A stretch of 64,000 nucleotides of DNA from Chlorobiota bacterium (GTDB lineage Bacteria > Bacteroidota > Bacteroidia > Bacteroidales > F082): the NCBI GenBank assembly GCA_013151215.1, contig JAADIS010000110.1, positions 22,115-86,114 on the forward strand, in the 5' to 3' direction. A program made the translations under genes and the position numbers. The stretch's first letter is position 1, and every line of letters begins with the position of its first letter. Below the pieces are notes generated by a model, which worked only from the letters and a program-made list of their open reading frames with translations, searched no databases and was not told the DNA's origin. Shown here piece after piece: positions 34,028 through 42,863 of this stretch.

Positions 34028-34846
34028 TTGAAAGTAAAATACGACATATTAATCTTATTGCTTTTTACATCTTTATTAAGTGCGTACTGTCAGCAAGACA
34101 AAAAGCTTGTTGATGATGAGTTCCCTCTTCTTATCGGTGATATTGCCTTTGCCGTCGATAGTTTGGAAACCGTGGTAGGCGATTTGCCCAAAGGCGAAGT
34201 TTTCGAGTTCAATATCAATATTAAAAACTTGGGTGACAGAACAGTAAGCTTTAGGGATGGCAAGTCGAGCAATTTTGTTGACCTTGCCTATACTCCTCCG
34301 AAGTTGTCGCCTGGTCAAAGGGGTTCGATGAATGTCAAGTTCAATGTTATCAAGGAGTTGCCTCCGGGCAGGATGAGCGTGGAGCTGGTCGTTGAGTCCG
34401 ATGACAAGAAGAGTCCTTTCAAGTTTTTATATCTCATCGCAAATATTTCCGAAAACCCTTCTCTATACGAAGAAAAGACTGTTATTGACACGGTCCCACG
34501 CATAGTTTTCGATCATTATAACTACGATTTCGGGCATATTAAGAAAGCCAAAACTTTTTACCATGCTTTTTTGTTCACTAATATGGGGAGCAAGGACTTG
34601 GTAATTAAGTCCATTGAAACATCGCCCGGATGCAAGGTTGTAGGTTGGCCCAACAAGGTCATCCCTTCCGAGGAAAACGGCAGCATAGTGGTGCGATTGG
34701 TGTTTTTGACCAACTACGGTGTCCAGCATCACTCAGTTACCATACACACTAACGACCCTGTCAATCCTGACATCATCTTAGGGATACATGGTTCCGTTTA
34801 CCGGAAGTCGCCACCAAAAAGAGACCCCGACTTCTGTATTGAGTAG
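34028..34846 (+). CDS. Secreted protein with two DUF1573-like domains
   Basis: A 272-residue protein starting with TTG at 34028; no in-frame ATG is close, and the signal peptide MKVKYDILILLLFTSLLSAYCQ begins there. Two Ig-like domains follow. The first spans ~50-145. The second (~155-262) shows FDHYNYDFGHIKKAKTFYHAF and VTIHTNDPVNPDIILGIHG, which are DUF1573 motifs. The canonical SCGCT of DUF1573 is reduced to SPGCK, leaving one Cys. DUF1573 proteins are abundant, periplasmic or surface-exposed and uncharacterised. The gene is a single unit, convergent with rho. Confidence 0.8.
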   Translation: MKVKYDILILLLFTSLLSAYCQQDKKLVDDEFPLLIGDIAFAVDSLETVVGDLPKGEVFEFNINIKNLGDRTVSFRDGKSSNFVDLAYTPPKLSPGQRGSMNVKFNVIKELPPGRMSVELVVESDDKKSPFKFLYLIANISENPSLYEEKTVIDTVPRIVFDHYNYDFGHIKKAKTFYHAFLFTNMGSKDLVIKSIETSPGCKVVGWPNKVIPSEENGSIVVRLVFLTNYGVQHHSVTIHTNDPVNPDIILGIHGSVYRKSPPKRDPDFCIE

Positions 34847-34854
34847 CCGGGGTC
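34816..34854 (-). terminator. Intrinsic terminator for rho
   Basis: On the minus strand, GACCCCG (34854-34848) and CGGGGTC (34829-34823) form a 7-bp GC stem followed by TCTCTTTTTGG. It lies just past the rho stop and overlaps the 3' end of the convergent DUF1573 gene. Confidence 0.55.
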
Positions 34855-34878
34855 CCATAAATAAATTCTTTAAAATGA

Positions 34879-36747
34879 CTACCCATTCATCGAGATCAGG
34901 AATTCTTCGTTGGTGGCAGTAAACTTCATCTTATCCTTGAGGAAATTCATTGCCTCCAAAGGGTTCATGTCCGAGAGGTGGTTCCGAAGTATCCAAATGC
35001 GTTGAAGCAGGTCTTTGTCAACTAGCAAGTCCTCGCGACGGGTACTTGAGCTTACAATGTCGATTGCGGGATAAATGCGTTTGTTCGAGAGTTTGCGGTC
35101 GAGTTGCAATTCCATATTGCCGGTTCCCTTGAACTCCTCGAAAATAACCTCGTCCATCTTCGAGCCTGTGTCAACAAGTGCTGTGGCAAGAATAGTTAAG
35201 GAGCCGCCGTTTTCTATCTGGCGGGCTGCGCCAAAGAAACGTTTCGGTTTTTGCAGCGCATTGGCCTCCACGCCACCCGACAAAACTTTGCCCGATGCAG
35301 GCGATACGGTATTATATGCCCTTGCAAGCCTTGTTATCGAGTCTAAAAGAATAACGACATCATGCCCTGTTTCAGTCAGCCTCTTGGCTTTCTCCAAAAT
35401 AAGGTTGGCAATTTTAACATGCTTATCGGCCGGCTCGTCGAAAGTCGAGGCGATAACTTCTGCGTTTACGCTTCTTCGCATGTCAGTAACTTCTTCCGGA
35501 CGCTCGTCGATAAGTAAGACAATCAGATAAACCTCGGGATGGTTGGCAGCAATTGCGTTGGCAACTTCTTTTAGAAGAACGGTTTTCCCTGTTTTTGGTT
35601 GCGAAACGATAAGCCCTCTCTGCCCTTTGCCAATGGGTGCGAACATATCCATTACCCTTGTTGAGATTGTTTCTTGCTTATGCCCTGTCAGCTTAAATTT
35701 CTCCTGCGGGAAAAGCGGGGTTAAAAAGTCGAAAGGTACCCTGTCGCGGACTTCGTCGGGTGATTTTCCGTTAATCTTCTCTATTTTGATGAGCGGAAAG
35801 TATTTCTCGCCTTCTTTTGGTGGCCTTATGCCGCCGAAAACAGTGTCGCCGGTTTTTAGCCCGAATAATTTCACCTGCGATTGTGATACATAGATATCGT
35901 CGGGCGAATTGAGGTAGTTATAATCGCTGGATCTTAGGAAACCATAACCATCAGGCATCATCTCCAAGACTCCTTCCGCAAAAACCGTTCTGTCCCACAC
36001 AAATTTAGGGGCAGGTGGCTTTACTTCCTTAAGCTCGCGCTTAACCGGTGGGCGCTGTTGCGTATTTCTGTCTTGCGATGGCGAGTGCTCCGGTTTCGGC
36101 ACGGGAATATGTGTTTCCTCAGGCTTTTGCTGAACACTGACTTTCTCGACTTTTTGCGGTTCGTTGGGGATTCTGCGTCTCTTGTGCTTGTCTGAATCAA
36201 CAATGATTTCTTTTGTTGTCGTCGTCGCTTTTTCTTTGTCCGAAGTTTTCAGTTCGGTTTTCTCTGTTGCTTTTTCTTTTACGTCTTTGGGTTTTTCTTC
36301 TGTTTTTTTAGTCGGGGCTTCAACAACTTTGTCCTGAGTTTCGGCTTCAGGCTTGTTCTCGGGCTTCTTGGCAGTATCTTTAGCTTCCTTTATTGGAGCA
36401 AGTTTTTTTGGCCGGCCCCTGCGTCTTTTGACCTCTTCCTTCTTTTCGGGAGCTTTGTCCTTGCTCTCGGATGCAGCCTCCTTTTTCTCGGTTTTAGGTT
36501 TGCTGACTACTTTGTCTTTAGTGCCCTTTTCCTTTTTTGCCGGGGCGTTTCGTTTCTTGCTCTTTTCCAAGATGCGTTTTTTTTCTTCGTCAAGAACTTC
36601 CTTTGAAGGATTAAGTGCTTGATGGTCAAGGATTTTGTAAATCAAATCCTGCTTGTTTAGTTTCTCTGATTTTGGGATTTGTAATCCTTTTGCTATTTGT
36701 CTTAAATCGGCGACGAGTTTGCCGTTAAGCTCTATTATATCGTACAT
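34879..36747 (-). CDS. rho: Transcription termination factor Rho with long disordered insertion
   Basis: A 622-residue hexameric RNA helicase that ends transcription. The N-terminal Rho-N helix bundle ([21 protein letters not shown]) is followed by a long insertion, residues ~50-245, very rich in Lys, Glu, Pro and Thr and low in hydrophobic residues. The RNA-binding cold-shock-like domain ([18 protein letters not shown]) comes next. The ATPase has Walker [15 protein letters not shown] near residue 385, [10 protein letters not shown], and the Q/R loops. The insertion is typical of Bacteroidota; for Bacteroides thetaiotaomicron Rho it has been reported to drive condensate formation. The gene ends with a strong terminator hairpin. 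Confidence 0.97.
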   Translation of the reverse strand: MYDIIELNGKLVADLRQIAKGLQIPKSEKLNKQDLIYKILDHQALNPSKEVLDEEKKRILEKSKKRNAPAKKEKGTKDKVVSKPKTEKKEAASESKDKAPEKKEEVKRRRGRPKKLAPIKEAKDTAKKPENKPEAETQDKVVEAPTKKTEEKPKDVKEKATEKTELKTSDKEKATTTTKEIIVDSDKHKRRRIPNEPQKVEKVSVQQKPEETHIPVPKPEHSPSQDRNTQQRPPVKRELKEVKPPAPKFVWDRTVFAEGVLEMMPDGYGFLRSSDYNYLNSPDDIYVSQSQVKLFGLKTGDTVFGGIRPPKEGEKYFPLIKIEKINGKSPDEVRDRVPFDFLTPLFPQEKFKLTGHKQETISTRVMDMFAPIGKGQRGLIVSQPKTGKTVLLKEVANAIAANHPEVYLIVLLIDERPEEVTDMRRSVNAEVIASTFDEPADKHVKIANLILEKAKRLTETGHDVVILLDSITRLARAYNTVSPASGKVLSGGVEANALQKPKRFFGAARQIENGGSLTILATALVDTGSKMDEVIFEEFKGTGNMELQLDRKLSNKRIYPAIDIVSSSTRREDLLVDKDLLQRIWILRNHLSDMNPLEAMNFLKDKMKFTATNEEFLISMNG

Positions 36748-36998
36748 AAAAAATGGTTTTGTGAAATAATCCGATTTTGTTTAACCGTGATTTGAAAATT
36801 TATTATGAGAAAATTTCTTCTATATGGAATATAAAATAAGTTATCTTGTCCTTTTATGAGCCGCAAATATATAAATAATTCAGATAACTGTAGCATTTTA
36901 ACGTTTTTTATTTGTATTTAAAATATTCGCGAAAAACACCTTGCTTTTATGGCTTATTATTATTTTTGCATTTTTATGTCCAAATAATTCTAGGAGAT

Positions 36999-37472
36999 AT
37001 GATACAACGTATTCAAAGCGTGTTTTTGTTGTTAGCGGCCGTGAGTTTAACTTTAATGTTCTTTTTCCCGATTGCCGAATTTATTGGGATGAAGGATTCG
37101 TTGATACTTTATATATTTAAGGTACAGAGCCTGGTGCCGGCCTCGACAAATGTTTACGATATTTGGTTTGTAATGCCGTTATTGGCAATAGTTTCTTTGG
37201 TTGTCATTTTTTCATTGCTCACGATTTTTATGTATAAAAACAGGATGGGGCAAATAAAGGTAATAAGGTTTTTAATGTTGTTGATAGCTGCGCTGATAGG
37301 CCTGGTGTTCCTTTATTATTATGATATACTTGCCGCTGATAGTGGCTCCGAGCCTGATTTTATCCAAATTGGTGCTTTTGCCCCGCTTGCAAGCCTAGTG
37401 TTCTTGTTCCTTGCGAATAAGGGGGTGATAAAAGATGAAAAACTTATTAAATCAGCCGACAGGCTAAGGTAG
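36999..37472 (+). CDS. DUF4293 family membrane protein
   Basis: This 157-residue protein is taken from the ATG at 36999, which is preceded by AGGAG at 36992-36996. A longer frame starting at 36912 would add 29 residues and is not preferred. Family motif MIQRIQSVFLLLA starts the protein, and four membrane helices follow (~8-28, 48-70, 83-101, 120-137). DUF4293 is a Bacteroidota family of unknown function often found beside rho, as here, where the two genes are divergent. Confidence 0.88.
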   Translation: MIQRIQSVFLLLAAVSLTLMFFFPIAEFIGMKDSLILYIFKVQSLVPASTNVYDIWFVMPLLAIVSLVVIFSLLTIFMYKNRMGQIKVIRFLMLLIAALIGLVFLYYYDILAADSGSEPDFIQIGAFAPLASLVFLFLANKGVIKDEKLIKSADRLR

Positions 37473-37479
37473 GCAAGTA

Positions 37480-37980
37480 TTAAACGGCTGATCTTCTGTC
37501 GGTTTCAAAAATACTCAAATCCGTTATCCTTTCATTGTCGATAATAAATTTAACCAAGGTTATTTTATTGTGAAAACCTGATTTTCCGGCTGCGCCGGGG
37601 TTTATGTGCAATAACCGGTTCTTCTTGTCATTTATTACTTTTAGGATATGTGAATGGCCTGAGATGAAAAGTTTAGGCTTTATTTCTTTTATCGTTGCGC
37701 CAACCCCTTTGGCATATCTCCCCGGATATCCGCCTATATGCGTCATCATTACCTTTACGCCTTCAATGCGGAACACTTCGGTTTCCTTGAAAAATCGTAG
37801 CGATCCACCGTCGATATTGCCGTAAACAGCCCGTAAAGGCTTGAAAGACCTTAGCTTGTCTGCTGTTTTAATATCCCCGATATCACCAGCATGCCATATT
37901 TCATCGCAATCGTCAAAAAAAGAAAAGATCTTAGGGTGAAGATAAGAATGTGTGTCCGACAATAGACCGATGCGAGTCAT
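37480..37980 (-). CDS. YfcE/MJ0936-type metallophosphoesterase
   Basis: A 166-residue protein from the ATG at 37980; a TTG 18 bases upstream is less likely. It has the calcineurin-like metal-binding motifs in order: LLSDTHS near 6-12 (D-x-H), WHAGDIGD near 29-36 (GD-x), YGNID near 55-59 (GN-D), MMTHIGGYPG near 78-87 and SGHSHI near 108-113 (GHTH-like). Family enzymes hydrolyse phosphodiesters in vitro. The physiological substrate is unknown. It lies 1 bp after the DUF3078 gene, within one leftward unit. Confidence 0.92.
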   Translation of the reverse strand: MTRIGLLSDTHSYLHPKIFSFFDDCDEIWHAGDIGDIKTADKLRSFKPLRAVYGNIDGGSLRFFKETEVFRIEGVKVMMTHIGGYPGRYAKGVGATIKEIKPKLFISGHSHILKVINDKKNRLLHINPGAAGKSGFHNKITLVKFIIDNERITDLSIFETDRRSAV

Positions 37981-37981
37981 A

Positions 37982-38881
37982 TCAGAATGAATATCCAATG
38001 CCTAACATAAGCAATTGCTTAAACTGCGTGCGGGGTCCCAATGGTATGTCGTTGGCATCTTTTAAAATTACGTCATCGTCGTAGATAAGCTCGGTTGAGA
38101 GGTTTACGTTCAGCCAGCTGTTTACTTTTAATTCCACTAATACCTGCCAGTTAACATCGATGTTTTGAGGCTTGTCGAGATAGTCGGAAAAAAGTTCGAG
38201 CTTAGTTGCCAGATTGACGTTTTTGGCCACTTCATAGCTCAAGACCATAAGCAGCTTGGCCCCGAAGGCGCTTTTGACCTTCTTGGCATTTCGGACGGCT
38301 CCATTAAGGGTGTCGGCGGGTTTTAGGCCGAAAGCACCTTGGTTTGCAAGGTTTTGATCCATTACTACTATCCACCTCGGCGTTATGGGCGAGAAGTTGG
38401 CTGTGAAGTGATTGCTCGGCTTATAAGTTATCCCGGGACCTAGGTCAATATAGGCCGGCGACATAAAACCGGAAATATTATTCGTTGAATCTTTACCGTA
38501 ATCGTAACCTTTTGCAAACTGTGATTTAAAGCTTAATACGGCCGATAAAGCCCAGTTTTTACGCAAATCGTAGTTATAAGATGAAAGGACCTCGATTTTG
38601 TCCTCTGTTTTAATGGCCTTGCTCTTGCCGATAAGATTATATCCATAAGCAAGATCGAACCAATTGGTCCACGAATGCCTTCCTTTTTTATAATTGGCAT
38701 CCATGGTGTATTTTGCAACGGCAGTAAGCGAATTTTCGCCGCCTGCCGTCCAGTTTGAAAAATAGGATTGAGAAAAATTCAGGCTGGCTTTTCCTTTTAG
38801 GGCCCAGTTTTTAATAGTGTCGTTTTGTGAATAGCACCCAATACTGGCAAGCAGCAACATTAACAGTAAAGTTTTCTTCAT
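37982..38881 (-). CDS. DUF3078 family outer-membrane-like beta protein
   Basis: A 299-residue protein from the ATG at 38881, which begins a signal peptide (MKKTLLLMLLLASIGCYSQ). A longer in-frame extension upstream is not used. The mature protein is rich in alternating aromatic/polar strands and begins WALKGKASLNFSQSYFSNWTAGGENSLT, the hallmark of DUF3078. It ends with an amphipathic strand and a terminal Phe, as in outer-membrane barrels. Function is unknown. It follows the TonB-like gene by 52 bp. Confidence 0.87.
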   Translation of the reverse strand: MKKTLLLMLLLASIGCYSQNDTIKNWALKGKASLNFSQSYFSNWTAGGENSLTAVAKYTMDANYKKGRHSWTNWFDLAYGYNLIGKSKAIKTEDKIEVLSSYNYDLRKNWALSAVLSFKSQFAKGYDYGKDSTNNISGFMSPAYIDLGPGITYKPSNHFTANFSPITPRWIVVMDQNLANQGAFGLKPADTLNGAVRNAKKVKSAFGAKLLMVLSYEVAKNVNLATKLELFSDYLDKPQNIDVNWQVLVELKVNSWLNVNLSTELIYDDDVILKDANDIPLGPRTQFKQLLMLGIGYSF

Positions 38882-38933
38882 GATAAATATGTTGATTCTT
38901 AATTTTTTGCAAAGATAAATTATTGGATGATTA

Positions 38934-39731
38934 TTAAAAGCCGGGATTGGTTTGGTTAGGAATGTATTTCCCCCCATTGTTGCCGTCAAGGCGGAACTCG
39001 ATAAATAATTTTTGCCGGCTTCTAACAGCCATGCCGTTTTTAATGGCCGGATTCCACTTTATCGTATTTGTAATCCTGACTGCTTCTTCAGTGCAGCCGC
39101 CCCCAACTGTTTGGTTTACAACTATATTTGACGGCAAACCGTTTTTCTCTATTATCAGGCTTAATTCAACCTTTCCCCCGATGTTTAAGTCGGATGCTTG
39201 TTTTGGGTACTGCATTTGGGAATATATGTAACTGTAGAGGTTTTTATTGCCACCTGCCAGAGCCGATTGGGCAACGGTATCCAGTTCCTTTCTTGAATAT
39301 ATCCGCAATGATGAATCGATAGGATAGTTTATCGCGATTTCTTTATAGCCCCTTCTTTTTACGGCCTTATTGTATTTTTTGATCTTGAAATCGATGGTGA
39401 ATTCACCGCTGCCTTTCTTGGCCACGCCATCCGCCAATGCCGGATCCCATTCTATTAAATCAAATAAACGCAGGGCTTCGGGGTCCAATAAACTTGACGG
39501 GCTTTGTCCTATGGCCCTGTTAGCGATTTTACCATCTTCGTCCGCGGTGAAATTAATGATAAGCTTGCCTTCTGCCTTGTTTCTTAATGCCGCCACAGGA
39601 TAAATCATGTGAGTTTCAAGGAATTGCTTCATCAAGGTCTTGTCCATTTTCGGTTTTGGGGCGCTATTCAACTGCCCTAAACAAGTCGATGATATAATAA
39701 GCAGGATAATTGTCGTCAACCTTAAATTCAT
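38934..39731 (-). CDS. Secreted protein with two TonB C-terminal-like domains
   Basis: A 265-residue protein with a signal peptide (cut near CLGQ). It lacks the usual membrane anchor and proline-rich linker of TonB. Two copies of a TonB_C-like domain are visible. The first, ~35-115, includes VAALRNKAEGKLIINFTADEDGKI. The second, ~160-250, includes YPKQASDLNIGGKVELSLIIEKNGLPSN. Both keep the G-K-hydrophobic-strand pattern and a WNPA/WDPA motif. Single TonB energy transducers act at the inner membrane; a soluble doubled form may be a periplasmic scaffold. It is first in the unit with DUF3078 and the phosphoesterase. Confidence 0.8.
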   Translation of the reverse strand: MNLRLTTIILLIISSTCLGQLNSAPKPKMDKTLMKQFLETHMIYPVAALRNKAEGKLIINFTADEDGKIANRAIGQSPSSLLDPEALRLFDLIEWDPALADGVAKKGSGEFTIDFKIKKYNKAVKRRGYKEIAINYPIDSSLRIYSRKELDTVAQSALAGGNKNLYSYIYSQMQYPKQASDLNIGGKVELSLIIEKNGLPSNIVVNQTVGGGCTEEAVRITNTIKWNPAIKNGMAVRSRQKLFIEFRLDGNNGGKYIPNQTNPGF

Positions 39732-39850
39732 GCTTCCAAATTTTGGATTAAAAATACAAAATTCTTCATTGTCAGCAATAATAATTGCGGAGAATAATGT
39801 TCATGCTGATTATTAACTCAGTTTTATTAGTAATTTTACTAAAAAAACTA

Positions 39851-41329
39851 ATGGATATTATCTACTTATTGACAGGAGTGGCCATAGGGTTGGCAGTTGG
39901 CCTTTTATATATGCGCAATAACCTGAGAACTAAAATGTTAGATGCCGTCGGCAAAAGTGAATCCAAGATTGATGAACTGAAGGAGGACTATAACCGTATC
40001 GATAAGCGCAAAGAGGTTCTCGAGAGCTCGTTGGCCGATAAGCAGCAGATGCTCATTGAAACCGACAAAAAGCTGCAAGCAGAGACGGCTTCCAGGCAAA
40101 ATGCCGAGATGTTGCTGGCCAAAACAAGGTCCAAGAATGAAAATCTGTTGTCCGACACCAATAAATTAGAGCTTATGTTAAAAGAGCTAAGTGCTAAATA
40201 CGATAAGCTTAATTCTGAAAAACTTGCTGCCGAGAAAAACAATATCGTTCTAAATGAAGAGAACAAATCCCTGCAGGAAAAGCTTGAGAACGAGCGTAAG
40301 CAGCTTGAGGACATTCAAAAGAAGTTTAAGGACGAATTTGAGAACCTCGCACATAAGATTCTCCAAAACAATACTGCTGCGTTCAATACGACATCAACAA
40401 AAAACATTAGCGAGTTATTGAACCCATTGAAGGAAAAACTAAAGAGCTTTGAGCAAAAAGTCGAGAATACATACGAAAAGGGATTAAAGGATCAAACAGA
40501 TTTAAAGGCCGAGCTAAAGCGTTTGCACGAGCTCAGCCTGAGGTTGGATCAGGATGCGCGCAATCTCACGAACGCTTTGAAATCGGATACCAAGAAACAA
40601 GGAAACTGGGGCGAGATGATACTTGAGAGAGTGCTTGAAAGGTCAGGTTTGCAGAAGGATCAGGAGTATTTTGTGCAGCAAACAGCACGCGACGGGGAAG
40701 GCAGGATGCTTAGGCCTGACGTGGTTGTCAAGCTGCCCGACGACAAGCATTTGATAATCGACTCAAAAGTATCCTTGACGGCTTATACCCAGTTCGTGTC
40801 GGAAGACGATGGCGTGAACAAGGATGCAGCCCTGAAACTTCATCTCGCATCGGTAAAAAAACATATTAAAGAGTTGAGCGCTAAAAGTTATGATAGTCTT
40901 TCGGAATTCAACTCGCCTGATTTCGTATTGATGTTCATGCCCATCGAGCCCGCCTTTGCCGTTGCCGTCCAAACCGACCCCGAACTATTTAACTATGCCT
41001 GGAAAGAGAGGGTGGTAATAGTTAGCCCTACCACGCTATTAGCAACATTGCGCACCGTAGCATCGATCTGGAAATATGAAAAACAAAACCAAAATGCGCT
41101 TGAGATTGCGGAAAGGGGCGGTAAGCTTTATGATAAATTCGTGAATTTCGTGAAAGATTTGGATGCTGTTGGCGCTAATTTGCAAAGAGCAAGCAAATCT
41201 TATGACGATGCGCAGAAAAAACTTAGCACGGGCAGCGGCAATATTTTACGCCAGGTTGAGCAATTGAAGAAAATGGGGGTAAGTACCAAAAGCAGTCTTC
41301 CTGATAAATATATAATCGATAATGAGTAA
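39851..41329 (+). CDS. rmuC: DNA recombination protein RmuC
   Basis: A 492-residue protein with an N-terminal membrane helix (MDIIYLLTGVAIGLAVGLLY), a long coiled coil (~20-180) and the RmuC nuclease-like core. The core shows KQGNWGEMILERVLERSGL near 257-275, RPDVVVKLPDDKHLIIDSKVSL near 300-321 and FVLMFMPIEPAFAVA near 362-376. The D-x15-SK pattern fits a PD-(D/E)XK fold. RmuC limits recombination between inverted repeats. An alternative ATG at 39797, preceded by GGAG, would add 18 hydrophobic residues; the choice is not certain. The rlmB start overlaps its end by eight bases. Confidence 0.9.
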   Translation: MDIIYLLTGVAIGLAVGLLYMRNNLRTKMLDAVGKSESKIDELKEDYNRIDKRKEVLESSLADKQQMLIETDKKLQAETASRQNAEMLLAKTRSKNENLLSDTNKLELMLKELSAKYDKLNSEKLAAEKNNIVLNEENKSLQEKLENERKQLEDIQKKFKDEFENLAHKILQNNTAAFNTTSTKNISELLNPLKEKLKSFEQKVENTYEKGLKDQTDLKAELKRLHELSLRLDQDARNLTNALKSDTKKQGNWGEMILERVLERSGLQKDQEYFVQQTARDGEGRMLRPDVVVKLPDDKHLIIDSKVSLTAYTQFVSEDDGVNKDAALKLHLASVKKHIKELSAKSYDSLSEFNSPDFVLMFMPIEPAFAVAVQTDPELFNYAWKERVVIVSPTTLLATLRTVASIWKYEKQNQNALEIAERGGKLYDKFVNFVKDLDAVGANLQRASKSYDDAQKKLSTGSGNILRQVEQLKKMGVSTKSSLPDKYIIDNE

Positions 41330-42083
41330 GACAGAGAAAGACCAACAGGAAATGATTTATGGTGTCCATCCTCTGCTTGAGGCCGTTGATGCCGGAAAAG
41401 ACATAGAGAAAGTATTGGTTCAGAAGGGTTTGAAAACCGATATGTTCAAAGAGCTGATGAGCAAACTAAAGGAGTATATGGTTCCGGTGCAGTTTGTTCC
41501 CAGGGAAAAATTAAATCGTTTGAGCCGCAAAAACCACCAAGGGATAATATCATTCGTGTCGCCGGTTGCTTTTTATAAGATCGAGGATGTGTTGCCTACG
41601 GTTTACGAAAAAGGGGAGGACCCTTTTTTTCTAATTCTCGACAGGCTTACCGATGTTAGGAATTTTGGCGCCGTACTGCGGTCTGCCGAAGCGGCCGGTG
41701 TTCATGCCGTTTTAATTCCTTCGCGAAATACTGCACAGTTAAATTCAGCCACGGTGAAGTCATCTGCCGGGGCAATATATAAAATTCCGATCTGTCGAAG
41801 CGGGAACCTGAAGGAGAGCATCAACTATCTGAAGGGCTGTGGCTTAAAAATAGCGGCTGCTACCGAGAAAACAGAAAACAATATTTTCAATACAGACTTA
41901 ACAGGCCCCCTGGCAATAATAATGGGCTCGGAAGGAGAAGGTGTATCAGGTGAATATTTAAAGCGGGCCGACATACATTTTGCTATTCCCATGCTTGGTG
42001 AAATAGGGTCTTTAAATGTCTCGGTGGCAACTGGGATTTCGCTCTTTGAGGCAGTTAGGCAAAAAATGCTTTATAAGGGATAA
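41322..42083 (+). CDS. rlmB: 23S rRNA (guanosine-2'-O)-methyltransferase RlmB
   Basis: A 253-residue SPOUT-class methyltransferase. The N-terminal substrate-binding domain begins IYGVHPLLEAVDAGKDIEKV. The catalytic domain has the three SPOUT motifs: DRLTDVRNFGAVLRSAEAAGV (residues ~105-125), PLAIIMGSEGEGVS (~200-213) and IPMLGEIGSLNVSVATGISLFE (~226-247). It 2'-O-methylates a guanosine in 23S rRNA (G2251 in E. coli). Its start overlaps the rmuC end, so the two are co-transcribed. Confidence 0.94.
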   Translation: MSKTEKDQQEMIYGVHPLLEAVDAGKDIEKVLVQKGLKTDMFKELMSKLKEYMVPVQFVPREKLNRLSRKNHQGIISFVSPVAFYKIEDVLPTVYEKGEDPFFLILDRLTDVRNFGAVLRSAEAAGVHAVLIPSRNTAQLNSATVKSSAGAIYKIPICRSGNLKESINYLKGCGLKIAAATEKTENNIFNTDLTGPLAIIMGSEGEGVSGEYLKRADIHFAIPMLGEIGSLNVSVATGISLFEAVRQKMLYKG

Positions 42084-42084
42084 G

Positions 42085-42126
42085 GCGGGGCCTCCCGGTA
42101 ATTTAAATGGAACATCGGCCCCCCGC
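42085..42126 (+). terminator. Possible terminator of rlmB
   Basis: GCGGGGCC (42085-42092) pairs with GGCCCCCCGC (42117-42126) with a small bulge. The right arm is followed by TGTTCT, only moderately T-rich. The stem begins two bases after the rlmB stop. Confidence 0.4.
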
Positions 42127-42160
42127 TGTTCTGCCTCCAAACAAGGCCGCGAACCCAAAC

Positions 42161-42190
42161 AAAAAAACTCCGGCTGTCAAACAACCGGAG
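42161..42190 (-). terminator. Intrinsic terminator for rplS
   Basis: CTCCGG-n-TGT / ACA-n-CCGGAG (42168-42190) forms a nine-pair stem with one mismatch and a CAA loop. On the minus strand it is followed by seven Ts (42167-42161), directly downstream of the rplS stop. Confidence 0.75.
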
Positions 42191-42211
42191 CTTACAATAA
42201 TATCTTTGGGA

Positions 42212-42571
42212 TTATTTTCTCCTCGCTTCCTTGATCCTTGCTTTCTTGCCTCTCAGCTTGCGGAAGTAAAAAATTCTGGCACGACGGACAACACCAACTT
42301 TATTGACGGTTACGTCTTCTAAGAACGGCGACGAAATAGGGAAAATCCTTTCAACGCCAATTCCGTTCGAGATTTTTCTTACTGTGAATGTTTCTGTTGG
42401 GCCACTGCCAACACGCTGTATTACAACACCCTGATATTTCTGTAAACGTTCTTTGTTACCTTCTTTAATCTTATATGTAACCGTAATAGTATCCCCGGCC
42501 TTAAATTTCGGAAATTCTTTTACTTCTACCGAGTCCTCAATCAGTTTTATTAATTCGTTCTTGCCCATCAC
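42212..42571 (-). CDS. rplS: Large ribosomal subunit protein bL19
   Basis: A 119-residue protein of normal bL19 length. Motifs include [33 protein letters not shown] (residues ~22-54), the family RNA-binding strand [27 protein letters not shown], and a basic tail [17 protein letters not shown]. It sits at the 30S/50S interface. It is monocistronic here, with a TATATTTG box at 42615-42608 upstream and a strong terminator hairpin downstream. Confidence 0.97.
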   Translation of the reverse strand: MMGKNELIKLIEDSVEVKEFPKFKAGDTITVTYKIKEGNKERLQKYQGVVIQRVGSGPTETFTVRKISNGIGVERIFPISSPFLEDVTVNKVGVVRRARIFYFRKLRGKKARIKEARRK

Positions 42572-42607
42572 TTTAAATGTTTAAAATGCTATCGTGAAAA
42601 ATGAGTG

Positions 42608-42615
42608 CAAATATA
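42608..42615 (-). promoter_or_regulatory. -7 box (TATATTTG) for rplS
   Basis: On the minus strand TATATTTG matches TAnnTTTG, 36 bases upstream of the rplS ATG at 42571. Confidence 0.5.
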
Positions 42616-42670
42616 CATCTATTTATTAATTTATAGTTAAAAACATTATTTTTTTTGTTTGCCCCTGAAA

Positions 42671-42689
42671 CTACTGTAATATACAGTAG
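42671..42689. repeat. Perfect 8-bp palindrome (CTACTGTA-ATA-TACAGTAG)
   Basis: An exact dyad with a three-base centre in the 290-bp gap between the permease gene and rplS. It is followed by a near copy of one arm, ACAGTA (42691-42696). The form suggests a regulator operator or a small hairpin; no T-tract follows on either strand. Confidence 0.45.
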
Positions 42690-42863
42690 AACAGTATTAT
42701 ACGGTTTTGTCGATTGGACATATTGTTGCTCTTTGCCAAAGTTGACATAGGAATAATCCCAATCTGCTGTTGTTTCAACATATCAGATGTCGGTTTTTGC
42801 ATTAAATAATGTACTTAGCCGCAGGTTTTCCCAAATGGCAATTATTAAGGTCAATCATTAGTT

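Noticed and set aside
42671..42689. LexA/SOS box
   Set aside because: The half-sites CTGT and ACAG are separated by five bases rather than the eight of the E. coli box, and the neighbouring genes are not SOS genes.
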